DNA from: JASHSH01 sp036490215
GTDB lineage: Bacteria > Pseudomonadota > Alphaproteobacteria > Rhodospirillales > Magnetospirillaceae
Assembly: GCA_036490215.1 (NCBI GenBank)
Contig: DASXEH010000057.1
Span: 1-6,617, forward strand
DNA: 6,617 nt
Direction of reading: 5' to 3'
The notes beneath the pieces were generated by a model that saw only the letters and a list, made by a program, of their open reading frames with translations, had not been told where the DNA came from and made no database searches. A program made the position numbers and the translations under genes. Shown piece after piece: positions 1-5,013 of this stretch (position 1 is its first letter; each line of letters starts with the position of its first letter).

Positions 1-15
1 GGCCATCCACGCCTT
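1..15 (+). repeat. Partial copy of dispersed palindromic repeat (cut by window edge)
   Basis: The first 15 bases are identical to 2839-2853, the right part of the complete copy at 2818-2854. The hairpin's left arm would lie outside the window. It has the same orientation as 2818-2854 and is inverted relative to the copy at 106-141, so 1-141 may be a second inverted pair of this repeat. Confidence 0.75.
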
Positions 16-41
16 AAAGCTTCACCGCAGTTAGAGAAGGC

Positions 42-93
42 CACGAAGGGGAACAGACCCTTCGTGTTCCTTCGCGACTTCGTGCCTTCGTGG
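42..93. repeat. CTTCGTG short-repeat cluster with alternative hairpins
   Basis: CTTCGTG occurs at 60-66, 78-84 and 86-92, with the variant CTTCGCG at 70-76 and an inverted copy CACGAAG at 42-48. CACGAAGGG (42-50) pairs perfectly with CCCTTCGTG (58-66) across a 7-nt loop. The overlapping arm CCACGAAGG (41-49) also pairs perfectly with CCTTCGTGG (85-93). These two pairings exclude each other. From memory, iterated motifs of this kind recur in intergenic DNA of many bacteria. I see no gene here, and the cluster lies between the two inverted palindrome copies at 1-15 and 106-141. Confidence 0.7.
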
Positions 94-105
94 TTAATTT
101 CAAAG

Positions 106-141
106 AAGGCGTGGATGCCCGGCACAAGCCGGGGCATGACG
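106..141 (-). repeat. Dispersed palindromic repeat, copy A
   Basis: This 36-base unit begins AAGGCGTGG (106-114) and ends CATGACG (135-141). It matches the copy at 3161-3197 in the same orientation and the copy at 2818-2854 in the opposite one. Its stem is slightly imperfect: ATGCCCGGC (115-123) pairs with GCCGGGGCAT (128-137) with one bulged G around an ACAA loop. It lies 74 bases before the start of the TMEM175-like gene. Confidence 0.85.
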
Positions 142-215
142 AAAGAAATGATGCGCGATCCTGCGCGCCCAAAAATCGCCTAGACTGCCCCCTGCTTTCA
201 ATAGGGACGTCTGCG

Positions 216-803
216 ATGTATCCGAAGAACCGGCTCGATGCGTTGAACGATGGCATCTACGGTGTTGCCATGACGCTGTTGGTCTTGGATGTCCGCATCC
301 CGGATGACGCCCATATCGCCACCAATCACGACCTGATCGCCGCTTCGGGCGCGCTGTGGGGCAAGTTGCTGCCTTACGTGATCAGCTTCTTCGTGCTGGG
401 CTCGGGCTGGCTGTCGGCGGTGCGCATCCGGTCCGACGGCGAGATGGTGGGCAAATCCTATGCGAAGTGGTGGCTGTGGCAGTTGCTGCTGGTCACCTGC
501 GTGCCGGCGACAACGATCGCCATGGGGCGTTTCACCGATCTGTGGTTCGCGGATGTGCTGTACGCCGTCAATCTCGGGGTCCTGGCGCTGTGCGGCCATC
601 GGATGTTGATGACGATCGAAGATGTGAAAACCGACATCCACTATCACGATCGCCGGATTTCGCTGATCCTGCTGATGGCGAGCTGCATTCTCGTCGGCGT
701 GCTTGCGCCGTTCCTCAAATCAGATGCGCTGTATGCTTTCCTGATCAATTTTCTGTCGCGCCCGATCCTGCGGTGGATCGGCCCTACAGCGTCAGACTCA
801 TAA
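216..803 (+). CDS. TMEM175-family (DUF1211) six-helix ion channel protein
   Basis: This is a 195-residue integral membrane protein. It resembles bacterial TMEM175 channels, which are tetramers of six-helix subunits that pass K+ across the inner membrane with modest selectivity. The first helix carries the family signature in variant form, R6-xxx-LNDG (residues 6-13), where most members read RxxxFSDG; a hydrophobic stretch running to LLVLDVRIP follows. Hydrophobic segments lie at about 14-30, 48-68, 85-104, 110-128, 147-166 and 170-188, giving the expected six helices. The length is close to other bacterial members. The ATG at 216 was chosen because the signature starts a few residues later and AGGGA (203-207) sits 8 bases upstream. 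An in-frame start at 90 would run translation through the intergenic repeats and is unlikely. The 3' end overlaps the convergent GNAT gene by 20 bases. The family call is from motif and topology; the transported ion is inferred. Confidence 0.82.
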   Translation: MYPKNRLDALNDGIYGVAMTLLVLDVRIPDDAHIATNHDLIAASGALWGKLLPYVISFFVLGSGWLSAVRIRSDGEMVGKSYAKWWLWQLLLVTCVPATTIAMGRFTDLWFADVLYAVNLGVLALCGHRMLMTIEDVKTDIHYHDRRISLILLMASCILVGVLAPFLKSDALYAFLINFLSRPILRWIGPTASDS

Positions 804-1269
804 AAACGAGATTCTCGGCCGGGTTGTCGTTGTAGCGGCCGATCGTGACGAAACCCAATCTGCGGTAGAGCGCTTGCGCCGCTGCCATCGAAGGCAACGT
901 GTCGAGGCGCAGTTCCGAATATCCAGCGCGCCTCGCCGCATCGATCACGGCCTCCATCAACGCGCGGCCGAGACCGGAACGTTGTATCGTCGGCCGCACA
1001 TAGAGGCGCTTTACCTCGCCCGCGCCATCGGCCAGCGGCTTCAGCGCGACACAGCCGATGGCCGCGCCATTGCCGTCGCGCGTCAGCAGGATCTCGCCCT
1101 TGGGCGGAGCGTAGATGCCGGGTAGCCCGGCGAGTTCCGCGTCGAAGCCGGCAGCAAAACAGGCTTCGACGCGGATCGCGTCGCCGTAGTCGCGAAAGAG
1201 TGTGCGGGCCGCATCGAGATCGGCGGCACCGCGCACAGGAGCAACGGTGAAGCGAAGTGCCTCAGACAA
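784..1269 (-). CDS. GNAT-family N-acetyltransferase
   Basis: This is a cytoplasmic acetyl-CoA-dependent N-acetyltransferase of unknown substrate, 161 residues from the proposed start. The acetyl-CoA loop (motif A) is clear: VRPTIQRSGLGRALM, with the Q/R-x-x-G-x-G pattern at residues 96-101 after the beta strand around 87-92. LYRRLGF (134-140) is the usual motif B helix with its tyrosine, and the N-terminal strand is RFTVAPVR (6-13). The start is uncertain. A TTG at 1269-1267 keeps the first strand and overlaps the hss stop (1264-1262), which suggests translational coupling. The GTG at 1332 would add 21 residues encoded inside hss and has a purine-rich stretch only 2 bases upstream. A GTG about 11 codons inside the proposed start would remove the first strand. 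The gene probably shares a transcript with hss, so an acylated polyamine is a possible product, but no residue seen here fixes that. The stop overlaps the convergent TMEM175-like gene. Confidence 0.85.
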   Translation of the reverse strand: MSEALRFTVAPVRGAADLDAARTLFRDYGDAIRVEACFAAGFDAELAGLPGIYAPPKGEILLTRDGNGAAIGCVALKPLADGAGEVKRLYVRPTIQRSGLGRALMEAVIDAARRAGYSELRLDTLPSMAAAQALYRRLGFVTIGRYNDNPAENLVFMSLTL

Positions 1270-2668
1270 CCCGGAAGTTCTTGAACTGCCAAGGGTCGGC
1301 CGTGTCGATGTCCTCGGGGAACAAGAGGGCACGGTCCTTCAACGGCGTCCAATCCGAATAGACGCCGACCACCTCGCCGAGATAAGGCATCGCGATTTCC
1401 AGATTGCGCTGGAAATCGATCTCCTCGGGTTCGACCAGGCCGCGCGTCGGATTCTCGATCGCCCAGATCATGCCCGACAGCACCGACACCGTAACCTGTA
1501 GCGAGGTTGCGTTGTTGTAGGGCGCGAGCTTGCGCGCTTCATCGATCGAAAGCCGCGAGCCGAACCAATAGGCGCCCTTCTTGTGGCCCATCAGCAGCAC
1601 GCCGAGTTCATCGATGCCGCCCGACACGATCTCCTTCATCATCAGCCGCGTCTTGGGCTGCATGTTCCAGTTCTTGCCGGCCAGTTCATGGATCGACAGA
1701 ACCGCGTCGTCGCAGGGATGGTAGGCGTAATGGCAAGTCGGGCGCGAGACGACCTTGCCGCCTTCCTTCACCGTGTAGAAATCGGCGATCGAGATCGCCT
1801 CGCCATGGGTGATCAGAAAACCGTGATACGGGCCTTCCTTCGGCGTCCAGCTGCGCACGCGCGTCGAGGCGCCCGGGCGCATCAAATAGATGGCGCAGTC
1901 GCAGCCGAAATCATGGCGGTGACCATCGGGCGGCAGCGTCTTTTCGTGCGCGCCCCAACCGAGTTCGGACGGCTGATTGCCTTCGCCGACGAAACCCTCG
2001 ATCGACCAGGTGTTGACGAACTCACCGATGGCTTTCGGTTGACGGGAGACCTGCGTATCGCGCTCGGCGATATGGATCACCTTGATGCCGAGCGTCTGCA
2101 TCAGACCAGCCCAGCTGGCGCGGTCTTTCGGCACATCGGCTTTGACGCCGGTGTCCTTGGCGATATTGAGTAGCGCCTGTTTGACGAAATGCGAGACCAG
2201 GCCCGGATTGGCGCCATGCGTCACCACCGCAGTGGGATCGCCGGCCTTGCCGCGCACGGCCAGTGCCGTTTCGCGCAGCGCGTAATTGGAGCGCTTCGAG
2301 GGCGAGAGCGAGGGATCGGTATAACCGCCGGCCCAGGGCTCGACGCAGGTGTCGAGATAGAGCGCACCCCGCTCGCGGCAGAATTGGAACAGCGCGATGG
2401 AAGAGACGTCGACCGACACGTTGACGAGAAAGTCGCCCGAGCCGATCTCGGGTTCGAGGATCGCGCGGTAGTTGTCGCGCGTGATGGGGCTGTTGACGAA
2501 TTTGATGCCGAGTTCGTTGGCCTCGTCATGGCCGCGTTCTTCGGCGGTGATGATCGTGATCTTCGTAGGATCGAGATCGATGTGTTTAAGGATCAAGGGC
2601 AGAACGCCCTGGCCGATGCTGCCAAAACCGACAATGACCAACCGGCCAGCGAAGCGTGCATGCTTCAT
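1262..2668 (-). CDS. hss: Homospermidine synthase
   Basis: This 468-residue cytoplasmic enzyme is the NAD+-dependent homospermidine synthase (EC 2.5.1.44). It joins two putrescines, or spermidine and putrescine, into homospermidine, with NAD+ regenerated in the cycle. The N-terminal Rossmann motif is VIVGFGSIGQG (residues 11-21), followed by the conserved HGANPG (151-156). The length matches bacterial HSS, which runs about 470-480 residues. N154, E202, W221 and E229 fall at a constant offset of 8 from residues I recall as active-site N162, E210, W229 and E237 of the Blastochloris viridis enzyme; the recollection is from memory, but the constant spacing supports it. The ATG at 2668 has GGAGG (2682-2678) 9 bases upstream and is followed at once by the Rossmann strand. 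An in-frame start at 2764 would add 32 unrelated residues. The gene appears to lead an operon with the overlapping GNAT gene. It looks intact. Confidence 0.96.
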   Translation of the reverse strand: MKHARFAGRLVIVGFGSIGQGVLPLILKHIDLDPTKITIITAEERGHDEANELGIKFVNSPITRDNYRAILEPEIGSGDFLVNVSVDVSSIALFQFCRERGALYLDTCVEPWAGGYTDPSLSPSKRSNYALRETALAVRGKAGDPTAVVTHGANPGLVSHFVKQALLNIAKDTGVKADVPKDRASWAGLMQTLGIKVIHIAERDTQVSRQPKAIGEFVNTWSIEGFVGEGNQPSELGWGAHEKTLPPDGHRHDFGCDCAIYLMRPGASTRVRSWTPKEGPYHGFLITHGEAISIADFYTVKEGGKVVSRPTCHYAYHPCDDAVLSIHELAGKNWNMQPKTRLMMKEIVSGGIDELGVLLMGHKKGAYWFGSRLSIDEARKLAPYNNATSLQVTVSVLSGMIWAIENPTRGLVEPEEIDFQRNLEIAMPYLGEVVGVYSDWTPLKDRALLFPEDIDTADPWQFKNFRVV

Positions 2669-2677
2669 CTCATAAAG

Positions 2678-2682
2678 CCTCC
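2678..2682 (-). promoter_or_regulatory. Strong ribosome binding site of hss
   Basis: On the - strand this reads GGAGG, 9 bases before the ATG at 2668. It decides between that start and the in-frame upstream start at 2764, which has no comparable site. An out-of-frame ATG at 2673-2671 lies between the site and the proposed start. Confidence 0.8.
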
Positions 2683-2698
2683 ACAATGTATGAACCAA

Positions 2699-2717
2699 GC
2701 CGGATCCATTGTCCGGC
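2699..2717 (-). promoter_or_regulatory. Inverted repeat in the hss leader
   Basis: GCCGGA (2699-2704) and TCCGGC (2712-2717) form a perfect 6-bp inverted repeat with a 7-base loop, 31-49 bases upstream of the hss ATG. It could be a leader hairpin or a repressor site. I see no convincing sigma70 promoter at proper spacing in 2669-2817, and nothing else in that stretch. A hairpin of this size can arise by chance in GC-rich DNA. Confidence 0.35.
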
Positions 2718-2817
2718 AATTGAGAACTACAACGGGATGCCGCGCAGCACAATACCCGCCGCACGAATCGGGCGAGTCACGGAAGAGTCATGGGAGAGGT
2801 ATTTCCAACTCCTCAAC

Positions 2818-2854
2818 CGTCATGGCCGGGCTTGTCCCGGCCATCCACGCCTTT
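2818..2854 (+). repeat. Dispersed palindromic repeat, copy B
   Basis: This 37-base unit contains a perfect hairpin: ATGGCCGGG (2822-2830), loop CTTGT (2831-2835), CCCGGCCAT (2836-2844), followed by the constant tail CCACGCCTTT (2845-2854). Translated in one frame it gives the MAGLVPAIHA-like peptide known from alphaproteobacterial repeats. The stop codon of the GIY-YIG gene (2855-2853) overlaps the tail. It is inverted relative to copy C at 3161-3197. Confidence 0.9.
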
Positions 2855-3140
2855 AAGCGAGTTGGTCGAAAAGATCGTCCCAGTCGGGATTCAGACCATG
2901 AATCGTCCGCACCTTCCACGCACGCGGCCAGCGCTTGATGCTCTTTTCGCGCTGGATTGCGTCTCGGATATCCTCGAAGCGCTCCCAATAGACGAGACGC
3001 TTGAGGCCGTGGCGCTTGGTGAAACCCTCGACGGAGCCTTCGCGATGTTCGAAGGCGCGGCGCGGCAAGTCACTCGTCACACCCACATAAAGCGTCCCAT
3101 CCGGGCGATTGGTCATGATGTACACCCGACCGCCTTGCAT
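2853..3140 (-). CDS. Small GIY-YIG nuclease domain protein
   Basis: This 95-residue single-domain protein belongs to the stand-alone GIY-YIG group (UvrC/homing-endonuclease catalytic fold) common in proteobacteria. The two defining strands are VYI (residues 6-8) and GTLYVG (15-20). They are followed by the helix DLPRRAFEH (24-32), with the conserved arginine at R27 or R28, and by REKSIKRW (64-71), whose E65 matches the metal-binding glutamate. Thus Y7, Y18, an arginine and a glutamate are all present and the domain looks catalytically intact. The length is normal for the group (about 90-100). The ATG at 3140 is preceded by GGAAG at a plausible distance; a later in-frame ATG would cut into the first strand. 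It has no added DNA-binding domain. It lies between ychF and hss on the same strand, but is bounded on both sides by inverted palindromic repeats that separate it from its neighbours. Its cellular role is unknown. Confidence 0.9.
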   Translation of the reverse strand: MQGGRVYIMTNRPDGTLYVGVTSDLPRRAFEHREGSVEGFTKRHGLKRLVYWERFEDIRDAIQREKSIKRWPRAWKVRTIHGLNPDWDDLFDQLA

Positions 3141-3160
3141 CGCTTCCGCCTCAGAGGAAG

Positions 3161-3197
3161 AAAGGCGTGGATGCTCGGCACAAGGCCGAGCATGACG
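3161..3197 (-). repeat. Dispersed palindromic repeat, copy C
   Basis: This 37-base unit starts with the constant tail AAAGGCGTGG (3161-3170), followed by a perfect hairpin: ATGCTCGGC (3171-3179), loop ACAAG (3180-3184), GCCGAGCAT (3185-3193), then GACG. It lies between the end of ychF and the start of the GIY-YIG gene. On the - strand the hairpin is followed by a pyrimidine-rich but interrupted stretch, so it could also weakly terminate the rplY-pth-ychF transcript. Confidence 0.9.
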
Positions 3198-3237
3198 ACT
3201 TTAATTGCTCAACACTTGTGCCGGAAACAGCAGTAAC

Positions 3238-4338
3238 TCAAACATTGAACAGGAAGTGGAAGATGTCGCCGTCTTGGACGGTGTACTCCTTCCCTTCCAG
3301 GCGCATCTTGCCCGCTTCCTTGGCGCCGGCTTCGCCCTTGGCGGCGACGAAATCGGCGTAGGAGATCGTTTCGGCGCGGATGAAGCCCTTTTCGAAATCG
3401 GTGTGGATCACGCCGGCTGCCTGCGGCGCCTTGCCGCCAGTGTGCAGCGTCCAGGCATGCGCTTCCTTCGGACCGACCGTGAAGAAGGTCAGCAACCCGA
3501 GTAGCGCATAGCCGGCGCGGATGACGCGGGCGAGGCCGGTCTCTTCGAGGCCCAGCGTTTCGAGAAATTCCTTCTTCTCGGCCGCATCGGCGAGCTGTGC
3601 CACTTCGGCTTCGATCGCCGCCGAGATGATGACGCAGGCAGCACCCTCGGCCTTGGCCTTTGCCGCAACTTTTTCCGAGAGCGCATTACCGTTGGCCGCC
3701 GAGGCTTCTTCGACATTACAGGCATAAAGCACGGGCTTGGCCGTCATCAGGCCGAGCTTGCGCAGAGCAGCCATCGAGTCGGCATCGGTCTTGAGCGCGC
3801 GCACCGGCTTGCCCTCGCGCAGAATGGCGAGCGCCGGCTCCATGATGGCGAGCTGCGTCTTCGACTCTTTATCACCGCTCTTGGCCTTCTTCGCCGCGTT
3901 GTCGACGCGCTTCTCGAGGCTTTCGAGATCGGCCAGCATCAACTCGGTCTCGACCGTTTCTGCGTCGCGCACCGGATCGATGCCACCTTCGACATGGGTG
4001 ATATCGTCATCCACGAAACAGCGCAGCACATGGACGATCGCATCGACCTCGCGGATATTGGCGAGGAACTGGTTGCCGAGACCTTCGCCCTTCGATGCGC
4101 CGCGTACCAGGCCCGCGATATCGACGAATTCCAGCTGTGTGGCGATGATCTTGGCCGATTTGGCGATCGTGGCCAGCGCGTCGAGCCGCGCATCGGGCAC
4201 GGCGACGCGGCCGACATTCGGCTCGATCGTGCAGAACGGATAATTGGCCGACTCGGCCGCTTGCGTCGCCGTCAGCGCATTGAACAGAGTCGACTTGCCG
4301 ACATTGGGCAGGCCGACGATACCGCAGGAAAATCCCAT
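3238..4338 (-). CDS. ychF: Redox- and ribosome-associated ATPase YchF (OLA1 family)
   Basis: This 366-residue cytoplasmic P-loop NTPase of the Obg/TRAFAC group binds ribosomes and is nearly universal. The G1 loop is GLPNVGKST (residues 9-17), G3 is DIAG before LVRGASKGEGLGNQFL, and the G4 position reads NVEE instead of the GTPase NKxD; that departure is the family's basis for preferring ATP to GTP. A coiled-coil insertion full of K, E and A lies in the middle. The C-terminal TGS domain ends in EYTVQDGDIFHFLFNV, a typical YchF ending. Length and ends fit the family exactly. The ATG shares one base with the pth stop (TGATG), and there is no good separate ribosome binding site, so translation is probably coupled to pth. 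It is the last gene of the rplY-pth-ychF run, with palindrome copy C 41 bases after its stop. Confidence 0.98.
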   Translation of the reverse strand: MGFSCGIVGLPNVGKSTLFNALTATQAAESANYPFCTIEPNVGRVAVPDARLDALATIAKSAKIIATQLEFVDIAGLVRGASKGEGLGNQFLANIREVDAIVHVLRCFVDDDITHVEGGIDPVRDAETVETELMLADLESLEKRVDNAAKKAKSGDKESKTQLAIMEPALAILREGKPVRALKTDADSMAALRKLGLMTAKPVLYACNVEEASAANGNALSEKVAAKAKAEGAACVIISAAIEAEVAQLADAAEKKEFLETLGLEETGLARVIRAGYALLGLLTFFTVGPKEAHAWTLHTGGKAPQAAGVIHTDFEKGFIRAETISYADFVAAKGEAGAKEAGKMRLEGKEYTVQDGDIFHFLFNV

Positions 4339-4934
4339 CAGCTTTGATCCGGTTTATCGTTGTCGGGCGCCGGCGCCTTGAGTGCGATCCGGCTCATATA
4401 GGCATTCGCGTCATCGGCCAGCAGCAGCGGCAACTCGTCGGCGATCGCGTCGAGCAGCGGCACCAGCCAAGGCAAATCGGCTTTGGCAAAATCGCCCAAC
4501 ACCGCTTTCAACACCAGCGCCTTATGGCCGGGATGGCCGATGCCGATGCGCACGCGCCAGAAATCGTTGCCGAGATGGGCGTCGATGCTGCGCAGACCGT
4601 TGTGTCCCGCCGCGCCGCCGCCCTTCTTCACCCGCAGCCGGCCCGGCGCGAGATCGAGCTCGTCATGCATGACATAGACCTGCGCCGGATCGATCTTGAG
4701 GAAATGCGCGGCTTCGGCCACCGACTGGCCCGACTCGTTCATATAGGTCAGCGGCTTCAGCAGCAGGACGCGTTCGCCGTCCACCGTGCCTTCGGCCGTC
4801 TCGCCTTTGAAACGCTTGCGCCACGCCGAGAATGAGTAACGCGTGGCGATGACATCGGCCGCCATGAAGCCGACATTGTGGCGGTTCCTGGCGTAGTCCG
4901 CACCGGGATTGCCAAGACCCACCACAAGTCGCAT
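4338..4934 (-). CDS. pth: Peptidyl-tRNA hydrolase
   Basis: This 198-residue bacterial Pth1 (EC 3.1.1.29) cleaves the ester bond of peptidyl-tRNAs that fall off the ribosome and so recycles tRNA. It opens with the diagnostic VVGLGNPG (residues 4-11), then the catalytic histidine H19 in NRHNVGF. N66 (in LTYMNESG), D91 (in MHDELD) and N112 (in AGHNGLRS) correspond to the substrate-binding and catalytic set N68, D93 and N114 of the E. coli enzyme. The C-terminus ends in a short charged tail (APAPDNDKPDQS). The start at 4934 is fixed by VVGLGNPG; upstream is only a weak AAGAGA-type site, inside a 16/17-bp tandem duplication. It is the middle gene between rplY (79 bases upstream) and ychF (1-base overlap). 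Confidence 0.98.
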   Translation of the reverse strand: MRLVVGLGNPGADYARNRHNVGFMAADVIATRYSFSAWRKRFKGETAEGTVDGERVLLLKPLTYMNESGQSVAEAAHFLKIDPAQVYVMHDELDLAPGRLRVKKGGGAAGHNGLRSIDAHLGNDFWRVRIGIGHPGHKALVLKAVLGDFAKADLPWLVPLLDAIADELPLLLADDANAYMSRIALKAPAPDNDKPDQS

Positions 4935-4940
4935 GACGCC

Positions 4941-4973
4941 GGTCTCTTAAAGCGCGGGTCTCTTGAAAGCGCG
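4941..4973. repeat. Tandem 16/17-bp direct repeat upstream of pth
   Basis: GGTCTCTTAAAGCGCG (4941-4956) is immediately followed by GGTCTCTTGAAAGCGCG (4957-4973), the same unit with one extra G. On the transcribed - strand each unit carries AAGAGACC, and the one nearer pth is the only ribosome-binding-like sequence in front of that gene. It looks like a small tandem duplication. Confidence 0.85.
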
Positions 4974-4976
4974 ATG

Positions 4977-5003
4977 GAGGTTCCGGGGATTGCCCGGAAC
5001 CTC
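4977..5003 (-). terminator. Perfect 11-bp hairpin between rplY and pth
   Basis: GAGGTTCCGGG (4977-4987) and CCCGGAACCTC (4993-5003) are exact inverted repeats around a 5-base loop, starting 10 bases after the rplY stop. No run of T follows on the - strand, so it is not a standard intrinsic terminator. It may reduce read-through into pth or protect the 3' end of the rplY message from exonucleases. Confidence 0.55.
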
Positions 5004-5013
5004 GCACGCGTTC

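Larger units (their letters stand above)
2818..3197. mobile_element. Candidate repeat-bounded GIY-YIG element
   Basis: This 380-bp stretch consists of copy B, the GIY-YIG gene and the inverted copy C, with constant tails facing inward and hairpin outer ends GTCATG and CATGAC. The gene fills nearly all the space between the repeats, and its stop codon lies inside copy B. I could not find a target-site duplication outside the ends. The arrangement recalls RAYT genes flanked by REP sequences, but calling it mobile is inference. Confidence 0.4.

Noticed and set aside
41..93. CRISPR array
   Set aside because: The repeated units are 7 bases with almost no spacers; there is no regular repeat-spacer pattern and no cas gene.
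90..215. N-terminal extension of the TMEM175-like gene
   Set aside because: The extra 42 residues translate the CTTCGTG cluster and repeat copy A. The family signature begins a few residues after the ATG at 216.
2656..2856. Open frame on + ending in HGRACPGHPRL, and related frames through 2788-2988
   Set aside because: The recognisable peptide is just a translation of the palindromic repeat copy B; the rest is antisense to hss and its leader. Not a gene.
1583..2938. Long + strand frames opposite hss
   Set aside because: They are shadows of the GC-rich hss codons; the hss product has full family motifs and the antisense products have none.
2818..3197. Conventional insertion sequence
   Set aside because: There is no DDE, HUH or serine/tyrosine recombinase and no visible target-site duplication. 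The unit is kept only as a candidate element based on repeats plus a GIY-YIG gene.
3737..4347. Long + strand frames opposite ychF
   Set aside because: Antisense to a fully intact YchF, with no family motif or ribosome binding site.
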